Shown: positions 9,480 through 24,411 of the stretch, piece after piece
Numbering within the stretch: the stretch's first letter is position 1
Layout of the letters: each line of letters opens with the position of its first letter
Origin: Nymphaea colorata
Lineage: Eukaryota > Streptophyta > Magnoliopsida > Nymphaeales > Nymphaeaceae
Reading direction: 5' to 3'
Assembly: GCF_008831285.2 (NCBI RefSeq)
Contig: NW_022205076.1
Span: forward strand, 1-32,644
DNA length: 32,644 bases
Translations under genes and position numbers: made by a program
Notes under the pieces: generated by a model
Databases searched by the model: none
Seen by the model: the letters and a program-made list of their open reading frames with translations, nothing else
Told to the model about the DNA's origin: nothing

Positions 9480-10666
9480 AAACACATTAGGTTAACTATA
9501 AGGGATCAATTGAATGACTTGAATCACAAACTAATGCGTGAATGTGCTTAAAGATGCATGTTGAATGATTTAGTGGAATGAAATTACAGGCTTGTATGAA
9601 CATAAATGACATTTAAGTTATTTACTTGCTGTATTTCAGTTAATATAACGTGTTTCGCTTGTTATTACATCTATAACGAATGATTTCAATGGTTCAAACT
9701 AAAAGTTTGTACGAAAAAATGAGATTCACGTCATTCGTTTGATCGCTTATCATTAGCCTAATGCGTTTCACTTGTTATTACATGTACAATGATTGATTTT
9801 GTTGATTGAAATCACAAGTTCAAATGGATGCAAGTGGGATCTACGCATTAGTTTGATCTCTTGTAGTCAATCCAATGAGTTGAACTTGTAGTTACATCAA
9901 TAGTAAGGATCTAATGAATTGAAATCACAAGTTTGTATCAATACGAGTGGGATTTAAGCGATTCATCTGAGCACGCATATTTCATTGAATGTGATTAACA
10001 TGTTGCTACATCCACGTTGAAAGATTTAGTGGATTTAAATCACAAGTTTGCATGAAAATGAACAAAATTCAAGTGGTTCATTTGCTCTTTTATAGTTAAT
10101 CTAATGTGTTTCACTTGTTATTACATGTATAAGTAACGATTTAAATGATTGAAATCACCAATTCATATGGACACAAATCTGATGTATAGATTAGTTTGAT
10201 GCTTGTAGTTAGTCCAATAAGTAGAAATTTTTGTTTCATTGAATTAAGTAAAAGGGGTCAAACAAAAGCATAGATCCCACTTGTATCCATATGAACTTGT
10301 GATTTCAATCATTTAAATCGTTCATTACACATGTAATAACAAGTGAAACACATTAGATTAAATATAGGGGAGCAAATTAACGACTTGAATCTTATTCATT
10401 CTCATACAAACTTGTGATTTCGATCAACTAAATCATTCAAAATGGATGTACTAACAAGTTAAAAACATTCAATTAAATATGTGTGATCAAATGAATCGCT
10501 TAAATCCCACTCGTGTTTATACGAACAACTGATTTCAATCGCTTATATCGCGTACTATAAATGTAACGACAAGTTGAATTACTAGGGATGAAACTAATGC
10601 ATAGATTCCATTTTAACTGTATGAACTGGTGATTTAAATCGTTCTTTATAGAAGTAATAAACAGTG
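9480..10666 (+). repeat. Satellite copy 9 (1,187 bp)
   Basis: Tip GAAATTTTT. The tail has four T instead of five and is otherwise full length. Confidence 0.96.
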
Positions 10667-11852
10667 AAACACATTAGGTTAACTATAAGGGATCAATTGA
10701 ATGACTTGAATCACAAACTAATGCGTGAATGTGCTTAAAGATGCATGTTGAATGATTTAGTGGAATGAAATTACAGGCTTGTATGAACATAAATGACATT
10801 TAAGTTATTTACTTGCTGTATTTCAGTTAATATAACGTGTTTCGCTTGTTATTACATCTATAACGAATGATTTCAATGGTTCAAACTAAAAGTTTGTACG
10901 AAAAAATGAGATTCACGTCATTCGTTTGATCGCTTATCATTAGCCTAATGCGTTTCACTTGTTATTACATGTACAATGATTGATTTTGTTGATTGAAATC
11001 ACAAGTTCAAATGGATGCAAGTGGGATCTACGCATTAGTTTGATCTCTTGTAGTCAATCCAATGAGTTGAACTTGTAGTTACATCAATAGTAAGGATCTA
11101 ATGAATTGAAATCACAAGTTTGTATCAATACGAGTGGGATTTAAGCGATTCATCTGAGCACGCATATTTCATTGAATGTGATTAACATGTTGCTACATCC
11201 ACGTTGAAAGATTTAGTGGATTTAAATCACAAGTTTGCATGAAAATGAACAAAATTCAAGTGGTTCATTTGCTCTTTTATAGTTAATCTAATGTGTTTCA
11301 CTTGTTATTACATGTATAAGTAACGATTTAAATGATTGAAATCACCAATTCATATGGACACAAATCTGATGTATAGATTAGTTTGATGCTTGTAGTTAGT
11401 CCAATAAGTAGAATTTTTGTTTCATTGAATTAAGTAAAAGGGGTCAAACAAAAGCATAGATCCCACTTGTATCCATATGAACTTGTGATTTCAATCATTT
11501 AAATCGTTCATTACACATGTAATAACAAGTGAAACACATTAGATTAAATATAGGGGAGCAAATTAACGACTTGAATCTTATTCATTCTCATACAAACTTG
11601 TGATTTCGATCAACTAAATCATTCAAAATGGATGTACTAACAAGTTAAAAACATTCAATTAAATATGTGTGATCAAATGAATCGCTTAAATCCCACTCGT
11701 GTTTATACGAACAACTGATTTCAATCGCTTATATCGCGTACTATAAATGTAACGACAAGTTGAATTACTAGGGATGAAACTAATGCATAGATTCCATTTT
11801 AACTGTATGAACTGGTGATTTAAATCGTTCTTTATAGAAGTAATAAACAGTG
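10667..11852 (+). repeat. Satellite copy 10 (1,186 bp)
   Basis: It lacks the C after GAA; four-T full tail. It has the same allele set as copies 1 and 11. Confidence 0.96.
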
Positions 11853-13038
11853 AAACACATTAGGTTAACTATAAGGGATCAATTGAATGACTTGAATCAC
11901 AAACTAATGCGTGAATGTGCTTAAAGATGCATGTTGAATGATTTAGTGGAATGAAATTACAGGCTTGTATGAACATAAATGACATTTAAGTTATTTACTT
12001 GCTGTATTTCAGTTAATATAACGTGTTTCGCTTGTTATTACATCTATAACGAATGATTTCAATGGTTCAAACTAAAAGTTTGTACGAAAAAATGAGATTC
12101 ACGTCATTCGTTTGATCGCTTATCATTAGCCTAATGCGTTTCACTTGTTATTACATGTACAATGATTGATTTTGTTGATTGAAATCACAAGTTCAAATGG
12201 ATGCAAGTGGGATCTACGCATTAGTTTGATCTCTTGTAGTCAATCCAATGAGTTGAACTTGTAGTTACATCAATAGTAAGGATCTAATGAATTGAAATCA
12301 CAAGTTTGTATCAATACGAGTGGGATTTAAGCGATTCATCTGAGCACGCATATTTCATTGAATGTGATTAACATGTTGCTACATCCACGTTGAAAGATTT
12401 AGTGGATTTAAATCACAAGTTTGCATGAAAATGAACAAAATTCAAGTGGTTCATTTGCTCTTTTATAGTTAATCTAATGTGTTTCACTTGTTATTACATG
12501 TATAAGTAACGATTTAAATGATTGAAATCACCAATTCATATGGACACAAATCTGATGTATAGATTAGTTTGATGCTTGTAGTTAGTCCAATAAGTAGAAT
12601 TTTTGTTTCATTGAATTAAGTAAAAGGGGTCAAACAAAAGCATAGATCCCACTTGTATCCATATGAACTTGTGATTTCAATCATTTAAATCGTTCATTAC
12701 ACATGTAATAACAAGTGAAACACATTAGATTAAATATAGGGGAGCAAATTAACGACTTGAATCTTATTCATTCTCATACAAACTTGTGATTTCGATCAAC
12801 TAAATCATTCAAAATGGATGTACTAACAAGTTAAAAACATTCAATTAAATATGTGTGATCAAATGAATCGCTTAAATCCCACTCGTGTTTATACGAACAA
12901 CTGATTTCAATCGCTTATATCGCGTACTATAAATGTAACGACAAGTTGAATTACTAGGGATGAAACTAATGCATAGATTCCATTTTAACTGTATGAACTG
13001 GTGATTTAAATCGTTCTTTATAGAAGTAATAAACAGTG
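11853..13038 (+). repeat. Satellite copy 11 (1,186 bp)
   Basis: Same alleles and length as copies 1 and 10. Copies 10 and 11 are the first adjacent pair I could not tell apart by eye. Confidence 0.96.
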
Positions 13039-14222
13039 AAACACATTAGGTTAACTATAAGGGATCAATTGAATGACTTGAATCACAAACTAATGCGTGA
13101 ATGTGCTTAAAGATGCATGTTGAATGATTTAGTGGAATGAAATTACAGGCTTGTATGAACATAAATGACATTTAAGTTATTTACTTGCTGTATTTCAGTT
13201 AATATAACGTGTTTCGCTTGTTATTACATCTATAACGAATGATTTCAATGGTTCAAACTAAAAGTTTGTACGAAAAAATGAGATTCACGTCATTCGTTTG
13301 ATCGCTTATCATTAGCCTAATGCGTTTCACTTGTTATTACATGTACAATGATTGATTTTGTTGATTGAAATCACAAGTTCAAATGGATGCAAGTGGGATC
13401 TACGCATTAGTTTGATCTCTTGTAGTCAATCCAATGAGTTGAACTTGTAGTTACATCAATAGTAAGGATCTAATGAATTGAAATCACAAGTTTGTATCAA
13501 TACGAGTGGGATTTAAGCGATTCATCTGAGCACGCATATTTCATTGAATGTGATTAACATGTTGCTACATCCACGTTGAAAGATTTAGTGGATTTAAATC
13601 ACAAGTTTGCATGAAAATGAACAAAATTCAAGTGGTTCATTTGCTCTTTTATAGTTAATCTAATGTGTTTCACTTGTTATTACATGTATAAGTAACGATT
13701 TAAATGATTGAAATCACCAATTCATATGGACACAAATCTGATGTATAGATTAGTTTGATGCTTGTAGTTAGTCCAATAAGTAGAATTTTTGTTTATTGAA
13801 TTAAGTAAAAGGGGTCAAACAAAAGCATAGATCCCACTTGTATCCATATGAACTTGTGATTTCAATCATTTAAATCGTTCATTACACATGTAATAACAAG
13901 TGAAACACATTAGATTAAATATAGGGGAGCAAATTAACGACTTGAATCTTATTCATTCTCATACAAACTTGTGATTTCGATCAACTAAATCATTCAAAAT
14001 GGATGTACTAACAAGTTAAAAACATTCAATTAAATATGTGTGATCAAATGAATCGCTTAAATCCCACTCGTGTTTATACGAACAACTGATTTCAATCGCT
14101 TATATCGCGTACTATAAATGTAACGACAAGTTGAATTACTAGGGATGAAACTAAGCATAGATTCCATTTTTAACTGTATGAACTGGGATTTAAATCGTTC
14201 TTTATAGAAGTAATAAACAGTG
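13039..14222 (+). repeat. Satellite copy 12 (1,184 bp)
   Basis: It lacks the C after GAA, the C of GTTTCATTG and the T of ATGCATAG. The tail reads ACTGGGATTT, one base short. Confidence 0.96.
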
Positions 14223-15403
14223 AAACACATTAGGTTAACTATAAGGGATCAATTGAATGACTTGAATCACAAACTAATGCGTGAATGTGCTTAAAGATGC
14301 ATGTTGAATGATTTAGTGGAATGAAATTACAGGCTTGTATGAACATAAATGACATTTAAGTTATTTACTTGCTGTATTTCAGTTAATATAACGTGTTTCG
14401 CTTGTTATTACATCTATAACGAATGATTTCAATGGTTCAAACTAAAAGTTTGTACGAAAAAATGAGATTCACGTCATTCGTTTGATCGCTTATCATTAGC
14501 CTAATGCGTTTCACTTGTTATTACATGTACAATGATTGATTTTGTTGATTGAAATCACAAGTTCAAATGGATGCAAGTGGGATCTACGCATTAGTTTGAT
14601 CTCTTGTAGTCAATCCAATGAGTTGAACTTGTAGTTACATCAATAGTAAGGATCTAATGAATTGAAATCACAAGTTTGTATCAATACGAGTGGGATTTAA
14701 GCGATTCATCTGAGCACGCATATTTCATTGAATGTGATTAACATGTTGCTACATCCACGTTGAAAGATTTAGTGGATTTAAATCACAAGTTTGCATGAAA
14801 ATGAACAAAATTCAAGTGGTTCATTTGCTCTTTTATAGTTAATCTAATGTGTTTCACTTGTTATTACATGTATAAGTAACGATTTAAATGATTGAAATCA
14901 CCAATTCATATGGACACAAATCTGATGTATAGATTAGTTTGATGCTTGTAGTTAGTCCAATAAGTAGAATTTTTGTTTCATTGAATTAAGTAAAAGGGGT
15001 CAAACAAAAGCATAGATCCCACTTGTATCCATATGAACTTGTGATTTCAATCATTTAAATCGTTCATTACACATGTAATAACAAGTGAAACACATTAGAT
15101 TAAATATAGGGGAGCAAATTAACGACTTGAATCTTATTCATTCTCATACAAACTTGTGATTTCGATCAACTAAATCATTCAAAATGGATGTACTAACAAG
15201 TTAAAAACATTCAATTAAATATGTGTGATCAAATGAATCGCTTAAATCCCACTCGTGTTTATACGAACAACTGATTTCAATCGCTTATATCGCGTACTAT
15301 AAATGTAACGACAAGTTGAATTACTAGGGATGAAACTAATGCATAGATTCCATTTTTATGAACTGGTGATTTAAATCGTTCTTTATAGAAGTAATAAACA
15401 GTG
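14223..15403 (+). repeat. Satellite copy 13 (1,181 bp, private tail)
   Basis: It lacks the C after GAA. The tail reads CCATTTTTATGAACTGG, a six-base loss at the hotspot seen in no other copy. Confidence 0.96.
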
Positions 15404-16589
15404 AAACACATTAGGTTAACTATAAGGGATCAATTGAATGACTTGAATCACAAACTAATGCGTGAATGTGCTTAAAGATGCATGTTGAATGATTTAGTGG
15501 AATGAAATTACAGGCTTGTATGAACATAAATGACATTTAAGTTATTTACTTGCTGTATTTCAGTTAATATAACGTGTTTCGCTTGTTATTACATCTATAA
15601 CGAATGATTTCAATGGTTCAAACTAAAAGTTTGTACGAAAAAATGAGATTCACGTCATTCGTTTGATCGCTTATCATTAGCCTAATGCGTTTCACTTGTT
15701 ATTACATGTACAATGATTGATTTTGTTGATTGAAATCACAAGTTCAAATGGATGCAAGTGGGATCTACGCATTAGTTTGATCTCTTGTAGTCAATCCAAT
15801 GAGTTGAACTTGTAGTTACATCAATAGTAAGGATCTAATGAATTGAAATCACAAGTTTGTATCAATACGAGTGGGATTTAAGCGATTCATCTGAGCACGC
15901 ATATTTCATTGAATGTGATTAACATGTTGCTACATCCACGTTGAAAGATTTAGTGGATTTAAATCACAAGTTTGCATGAAAATGAACAAAATTCAAGTGG
16001 TTCATTTGCTCTTTTATAGTTAATCTAATGTGTTTCACTTGTTATTACATGTATAAGTAACGATTTAAATGATTGAAATCACCAATTCATATGGACACAA
16101 ATCTGATGTATAGATTAGTTTGATGCTTGTAGTTAGTCCAATAAGTAGAACTTTTTGTTTCATTGAATTAAGTAAAAGGGGTCAAACAAAAGCATAGATC
16201 CCACTTGTATCCATATGAACTTGTGATTTCAATCATTTAAATCGTTCATTACACATGTAATAACAAGTGAAACACATTAGATTAAATATAGGGGAGCAAA
16301 TTAACGACTTGAATCTTATTCATTCTCATACAAACTTGTGATTTCGATCAACTAAATCATTCAAAATGGATGTACTAACAAGTTAAAAACATTCAATTAA
16401 ATATGTGTGATCAAATGAATCGCTTAAATCCCACTCGTGTTTATACGAACAACTGATTTCAATCGCTTATATCGCGTACTATAAATGTAACGACAAGTTG
16501 AATTACTAGGGATGAAACTAATGCATAGATTCCATTTTTAACTGTATGAACTGGATTTAAATCGTTCTTTATAGAAGTAATAAACAGTG
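15404..16589 (+). repeat. Satellite copy 14 (1,186 bp)
   Basis: Tip fully intact (GAACTTTTTGTTTCATTG). Its only length change is the GGTGATTT to GGATTT tail shortening also seen in copies 2 and 18. Confidence 0.96.
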
Positions 16590-17764
16590 AAACACATTAG
16601 GTTAACTATAAGGGATCAATTGAATGACTTGAATCACAAACTAATGCGTGAATGTGCTTAAAGATGCATGTTGAATGATTTAGTGGAATGAAATTACAGG
16701 CTTGTATGAACATAAATGACATTTAAGTTATTTACTTGCTGTATTTCAGTTAATATAACGTGTTTCGCTTGTTATTACATCTATAACGAATGATTTCAAT
16801 GGTTCAAACTAAAAGTTTGTACGAAAAAATGAGATTCACGTCATTCGTTTGATCGCTTATCATTAGCCTAATGCGTTTCACTTGTTATTACATGTACAAT
16901 GATTGATTTTGTTGATTGAAATCACAAGTTCAAATGGATGCAAGTGGGATCTACGCATTAGTTTGATCTCTTGTAGTCAATCCAATGAGTTGAACTTGTA
17001 GTTACATCAATAGTAAGGATCTAATGAATTGAAATCACAAGTTTGTATCAATACGAGTGGGATTTAAGCGATTCATCTGAGCACGCATATTTCATTGAAT
17101 GTGATTAACATGTTGCTACATCCACGTTGAAAGATTTAGTGGATTTAAATCACAAGTTTGCATGAAAATGAACAAAATTCAAGTGGTTCATTTGCTCTTT
17201 TATAGTTAATCTAATGTGTTTCACTTGTTATTACATGTATAAGTAACGATTTAAATGATTGAAATCACCAATTCATATGGACACAAATCTGATGTATAGA
17301 TTAGTTTGATGCTTGTAGTTAGTCAATAAGTAGAATTTTTGTTTATTGAATTAAGTAAAAGGGTCAAACAAAAGCATAGATCCCACTTGTATCCATATGA
17401 ACTTGTGATTTCAATAATTTAAATCGTTCATTACACATGTAATAACAAGTGAAACACATTAGATTAAATATAGGGGAGCAAATTAACGACTTGAATCTTA
17501 TTCATTCTCATACAAACTTGTGATTTCGATCAACTAAATCATTCAAAATGGATGTACTAACAAGTTAAAAACATTCAATTAAATATGTGTGATCAAATGA
17601 ATCGCTTAAATCCCACTCGTGTTTATACGAACAACTGATTTCAATCGCTTATATCGCGTACTATAAATGTAACGACAAGTTGAATTACTAGGGATGAAAC
17701 TAATGCATAGATTCCATTTTTAACTGGTGATTTAAATCGTTCTTTATAGAAGTAATAAACAGTG
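16590..17764 (+). repeat. Satellite copy 15 (1,175 bp, shortest)
   Basis: It combines loss of one C in AGTCCAATAAG, the C after GAA, the C of GTTTCATTG and one G of GGGG with the 9-bp tail deletion. It also reads CAATAATTT. These losses account for all 13 missing bases. Confidence 0.96.
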
Positions 17765-18942
17765 AAACACATTAGGTTAACTATAAGGGATCAATTGAAT
17801 GACTTGAATCACAAACTAATGCGTGAATGTGCTTAAAGATGCATGTTGAATGATTTAGTGGAATGAAATTACAGGCTTGTATGAACATAAATGACATTTA
17901 AGTTATTTACTTGCTGTATTTCAGTTAATATAACGTGTTTCGCTTGTTATTACATCTATAACGAATGATTTCAATGGTTCAAACTAAAAGTTTGTACGAA
18001 AAAATGAGATTCACGTCATTCGTTTGATCGCTTATCATTAGCCTAATGCGTTTCACTTGTTATTACATGTACAATGATTGATTTTGTTGATTGAAATCAC
18101 AAGTTCAAATGGATGCAAGTGGGATCTACGCATTAGTTTGATCTCTTGTAGTCAATCCAATGAGTTGAACTTGTAGTTACATCAATAGTAAGGATCTAAT
18201 GAATTGAAATCACAAGTTTGTATCAATACGAGTGGGATTTAAGCGATTCATCTGAGCACGCATATTTCATTGAATGTGATTAACATGTTGCTACATCCAC
18301 GTTGAAAGATTTAGTGGATTTAAATCACAAGTTTGCATGAAAATGAACAAAATTCAAGTGGTTCATTTGCTCTTTTATAGTTAATCTAATGTGTTTCACT
18401 TGTTATTACATGTATAAGTAACGATTTAAATGATTGAAATCACCAATTCATATGGACACAAATCTGATGTATAGATTAGTTTGATGCTTGTAGTTAGTCC
18501 AATAAGTAGAACTTTTTGTTTATTGAATTAAGTAAAAGGGGTCAAACAAAAGCATAGATCCCACTTGTATCCATATGAACTTGTGATTTCAATAATTTAA
18601 ATCGTTCATTACACATGTAATAACAAGTGAAACACATTAGATTAAATATAGGGGAGCAAATTAACGACTTGAATCTTATTCATTCTCATACAAACTTGTG
18701 ATTTCGATCAACTAAATCATTCAAAATGGATGTACTAACAAGTTAAAAACATTCAATTAAATATGTGTGATCAAATGAATCGCTTAAATCCCACTCGTGT
18801 TTATACGAACAACTGATTTCAATCGCTTATATCGCGTACTATAAATGTAACGACAAGTTGAATTACTAGGGATGAAACTAATGCATAGATTCCATTTTTA
18901 ACTGGTGATTTAAATCGTTCTTTATAGAAGTAATAAACAGTG
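17765..18942 (+). repeat. Satellite copy 16 (1,178 bp, short tail)
   Basis: Tip GAACTTTTT, C of GTTTCATTG lost, CAATAATTT as in copy 15, and the 9-bp tail deletion. Confidence 0.96.
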
Positions 18943-20127
18943 AAACACATTAGGTTAACTATAAGGGATCAATTGAATGACTTGAATCACAAACTAATGC
19001 GTGAATGTGCTTAAAGATGCATGTTGAATGATTTAGTGGAATGAAATTACAGGCTTGTATGAACATAAATGACATTTAAGTTATTTACTTGCTGTATTTC
19101 AGTTAATATAACGTGTTTCGCTTGTTATTACATCTATAACGAATGATTTCAATGGTTCAAACTAAAAGTTTGTACGAAAAAATGAGATTCACGTCATTCG
19201 TTTGATCGCTTATCATTAGCCTAATGCGTTTCACTTGTTATTACATGTACAATGATTGATTTTGTTGATTGAAATCACAAGTTCAAATGGATGCAAGTGG
19301 GATCTACGCATTAGTTTGATCTCTTGTAGTCAATCCAATGAGTTGAACTTGTAGTTACATCAATAGTAAGGATCTAATGAATTGAAATCACAAGTTTGTA
19401 TCAATACGAGTGGGATTTAAGCGATTCATCTGAGCACGCATATTTCATTGAATGTGATTAACATGTTGCTACATCCACGTTGAAAGATTTAGTGGATTTA
19501 AATCACAAGTTTGCATGAAAATGAACAAAATTCAAGTGGTTCATTTGCTCTTTTATAGTTAATCTAATGTGTTTCACTTGTTATTACATGTATAAGTAAC
19601 GATTTAAATGATTGAAATCACCAATTCATATGGACACAAATCTGATGTATAGATTAGTTTGATGCTTGTAGTTAGTCCAATAAGTAGAACTTTTTGTTTA
19701 TTGAATTAAGTAAAAGGGGTCAAACAAAAGCATAGATCCCACTTGTATCCATATGAACTTGTGATTTCAATCATTTAAATCGTTCATTACACATGTAATA
19801 ACAAGTGAAACACATTAGATTAAATATAGGGGAGCAAATTAACGACTTGAATCTTATTCATTCTCATACAAACTTGTGATTTCGATCAACTAAATCATTC
19901 AAAATGGATGTACTAACAAGTTAAAAACATTCAATTAAATATGTGTGATCAAATGAATCGCTTAAATCCCACTCGTGTTTATACGAACAACTGATTTCAA
20001 TCGCTTATATCGCGTACTATAAATGTAACGACAAGTTGAATTACTAGGGATGAAACTAATGCATAGATTCCATTTTAACTTATGAACTGGTGATTTAAAT
20101 CGTTCTTTATAGAAGTAATAAACAGTG
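18943..20127 (+). repeat. Satellite copy 17 (1,185 bp, private tail)
   Basis: C of GTTTCATTG lost. The tail reads CCATTTTAACTTATGAAC, two bases short and related to the tail of copy 7. Confidence 0.96.
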
Positions 20128-21310
20128 AAACACATTAGGTTAACTATAAGGGATCAATTGAATGACTTGAATCACAAACTAATGCGTGAATGTGCTTAAA
20201 GATGCATGTTGAATGATTTAGTGGAATGAAATTACAGGCTTGTATGAACATAAATGACATTTAAGTTATTTACTTGCTGTATTTCAGTTAATATAACGTG
20301 TTTCGCTTGTTATTACATCTATAACGAATGATTTCAATGGTTCAAACTAAAAGTTTGTACGAAAAAATGAGATTCACGTCATTCGTTTGATCGCTTATCA
20401 TTAGCCTAATGCGTTTCACTTGTTATTACATGTACAATGATTGATTTTGTTGATTGAAATCACAAGTTCAAATGGATGCAAGTGGGATCTACGCATTAGT
20501 TTGATCTCTTGTAGTCAATCCAATGAGTTGAACTTGTAGTTACATCAATAGTAAGGATCTAATGAATTGAAATCACAAGTTTGTATCAATACGAGTGGGA
20601 TTTAAGCGATTCATCTGAGCACGCATATTTCATTGAATGTGATTAACATGTTGCTACATCCACGTTGAAAGATTTAGTGGATTTAAATCACAAGTTTGCA
20701 TGAAAATGAACAAAATTCAAGTGGTTCATTTGCTCTTTTATAGTTAATCTAATGTGTTTCACTTGTTATTACATGTATAAGTAACGATTTAAATGATTGA
20801 AATCACCAATTCATATGGACACAAATCTGATGTATAGATTAGTTTGATGCTTGTAGTTAGTCCAATAAGTAGAAATTTTTGTTTATTGAATTAAGTAAAA
20901 GGGGTCAAACAAAAGCATAGATCCCACTTGTATCCATATGAACTTGTGATTTCAATATTTAAATCGTTCATTACACATGTAATAACAAGTGAAACACATT
21001 AGATTAAATATAGGGGAGCAAATTAACGACTTGAATCTTATTCATTCTCATACAAACTTGTGATTTCGATCAACTAAATCATTCAAAATGGATGTACTAA
21101 CAAGTTAAAAACATTCAATTAAATATGTGTGATCAAATGAATCGCTTAAATCCCACTCGTGTTTATACGAACAACTGATTTCAATCGCTTATATCGCGTA
21201 CTATAAATGTAACGACAAGTTGAATTACTAGGGATGAAACTAAGCATAGATTCCATTTTTAACTGTATGAACTGGATTTAAATCGTTCTTTATAGAAGTA
21301 ATAAACAGTG
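20128..21310 (+). repeat. Satellite copy 18 (1,183 bp)
   Basis: Tip GAAATTTTT; lost are the C of GTTTCATTG, the C of CAATCATTT and the T of ATGCATAG; tail GGATTT. Five affected sites in one copy. Confidence 0.96.
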
Positions 21311-22496
21311 AAACACATTAGGTTAACTATAAGGGATCAATTGAATGACTTGAATCACAAACTAATGCGTGAATGTGCTTAAAGATGCATGTTGAATGAT
21401 TTAGTGGAATGAAATTACAGGCTTGTATGAACATAAATGACATTTAAGTTATTTACTTGCTGTATTTCAGTTAATATAACGTGTTTCGCTTGTTATTACA
21501 TCTATAACGAATGATTTCAATGGTTCAAACTAAAAGTTTGTACGAAAAAATGAGATTCACGTCATTCGTTTGATCGCTTATCATTAGCCTAATGCGTTTC
21601 ACTTGTTATTACATGTACAATGATTGATTTTGTTGATTGAAATCACAAGTTCAAATGGATGCAAGTGGGATCTACGCATTAGTTTGATCTCTTGTAGTCA
21701 ATCCAATGAGTTGAACTTGTAGTTACATCAATAGTAAGGATCTAATGAATTGAAATCACAAGTTTGTATCAATACGAGTGGGATTTAAGCGATTCATCTG
21801 AGCACGCATATTTCATTGAATGTGATTAACATGTTGCTACATCCACGTTGAAAGATTTAGTGGATTTAAATCACAAGTTTGCATGAAAATGAACAAAATT
21901 CAAGTGGTTCATTTGCTCTTTTATAGTTAATCTAATGTGTTTCACTTGTTATTACATGTATAAGTAACGATTTAAATGATTGAAATCACCAATTCATATG
22001 GACACAAATCTGATGTATAGATTAGTTTGATGCTTGTAGTTAGTCCAATAAGTAGAACTTTTTGTTTATTGAATTAAGTAAAAGGGGTCAAACAAAAGCA
22101 TAGATCCCACTTGTATCCATATGAACTTGTGATTTCAATCATTTAAATCGTTCATTACACATGTAATAACAAGTGAAACACATTAGATTAAATATAGGGG
22201 AGCAAATTAACGACTTGAATCTTATTCATTCTCATACAAACTTGTGATTTCGATCAACTAAATCATTCAAAATGGATGTACTAACAAGTTAAAAACATTC
22301 AATTAAATATGTGTGATCAAATGAATCGCTTAAATCCCACTCGTGTTTATACGAACAACTGATTTCAATCGCTTATATCGCGTACTATAAATGTAACGAC
22401 AAGTTGAATTACTAGGGATGAAACTAATGCATAGATTCCATTTTAACTGTATGAACTGGTGATTTAAATCGTTCTTTATAGAAGTAATAAACAGTG
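21311..22496 (+). repeat. Satellite copy 19 (1,186 bp)
   Basis: Tip GAACTTTTT; C of GTTTCATTG lost; four-T full tail. Confidence 0.96.
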
Positions 22497-23681
22497 AAAC
22501 ACATTAGGTTAACTATAAGGGATCAATTGAATGACTTGAATCACAAACTAATGCGTGAATGTGCTTAAAGATGCATGTTGAATGATTTAGTGGAATGAAA
22601 TTACAGGCTTGTATGAACATAAATGACATTTAAGTTATTTACTTGCTGTATTTCAGTTAATATAACGTGTTTCGCTTGTTATTACATCTATAACGAATGA
22701 TTTCAATGGTTCAAACTAAAAGTTTGTACGAAAAAATGAGATTCACGTCATTCGTTTGATCGCTTATCATTAGCCTAATGCGTTTCACTTGTTATTACAT
22801 GTACAATGATTGATTTTGTTGATTGAAATCACAAGTTCAAATGGATGCAAGTGGGATCTACGCATTAGTTTGATCTCTTGTAGTCAATCCAATGAGTTGA
22901 ACTTGTAGTTACATCAATAGTAAGGATCTAATGAATTGAAATCACAAGTTTGTATCAATACGAGTGGGATTTAAGCGATTCATCTGAGCACGCATATTTC
23001 ATTGAATGTGATTAACATGTTGCTACATCCACGTTGAAAGATTTAGTGGATTTAAATCACAAGTTTGCATGAAAATGAACAAAATTCAAGTGGTTCATTT
23101 GCTCTTTTATAGTTAATCTAATGTGTTTCACTTGTTATTACATGTATAAGTAACGATTTAAATGATTGAAATCACCAATTCATATGGACACAAATCTGAT
23201 GTATAGATTAGTTTGATGCTTGTAGTTAGTCCAATAAGTAGAATTTTTGTTTATTGAATTAAGTAAAAGGGGTCAAACAAAAGCATAGATCCCACTTGTA
23301 TCCATATGAACTTGTGATTTCAATCATTTAAATCGTTCATTACACATGTAATAACAAGTGAAACACATTAGATTAAATATAGGGGAGCAAATTAACGACT
23401 TGAATCTTATTCATTCTCATACAAACTTGTGATTTCGATCAACTAAATCATTCAAAATGGATGTACTAACAAGTTAAAAACATTCAATTAAATATGTGTG
23501 ATCAAATGAATCGCTTAAATCCCACTCGTGTTTATACGAACAACTGATTTCAATCGCTTATATCGCGTACTATAAATGTAACGACAAGTTGAATTACTAG
23601 GGATGAAACTAATGCATAGATTCCATTTTAACTGTATGAACTGGTGATTTAAATCGTTCTTTATAGAAGTAATAAACAGTG
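22497..23681 (+). repeat. Satellite copy 20 (1,185 bp)
   Basis: It lacks the C after GAA and the C of GTTTCATTG; four-T full tail. Confidence 0.96.
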
Positions 23682-24411
23682 AAACACATTAGGTTAACTA
23701 TAAGGGATCAATTGAATGACTTGAATCACAAACTAATGCGTGAATGTGCTTAAAGATGCATGTTGAATGATTTAGTGGAATGAAATTACAGGCTTGTATG
23801 AACATAAATGACATTTAAGTTATTTACTTGCTGTATTTCAGTTAATATAACGTGTTTCGCTTGTTATTACATCTATAACGAATGATTTCAATGGTTCAAA
23901 CTAAAAGTTTGTACGAAAAAATGAGATTCACGTCATTCGTTTGATCGCTTATCATTAGCCTAATGCGTTTCACTTGTTATTACATGTACAATGATTGATT
24001 TTGTTGATTGAAATCACAAGTTCAAATGGATGCAAGTGGGATCTACGCATTAGTTTGATCTCTTGTAGTCAATCCAATGAGTTGAACTTGTAGTTACATC
24101 AATAGTAAGGATCTAATGAATTGAAATCACAAGTTTGTATCAATACGAGTGGGATTTAAGCGATTCATCTGAGCACGCATATTTCATTGAATGTGATTAA
24201 CATGTTGCTACATCCACGTTGAAAGATTTAGTGGATTTAAATCACAAGTTTGCATGAAAATGAACAAAATTCAAGTGGTTCATTTGCTCTTTTATAGTTA
24301 ATCTAATGTGTTTCACTTGTTATTACATGTATAAGTAACGATTTAAATGATTGAAATCACCAATTCATATGGACACAAATCTGATGTATAGATTAGTTTG
24401 ATGCTTGTAGT

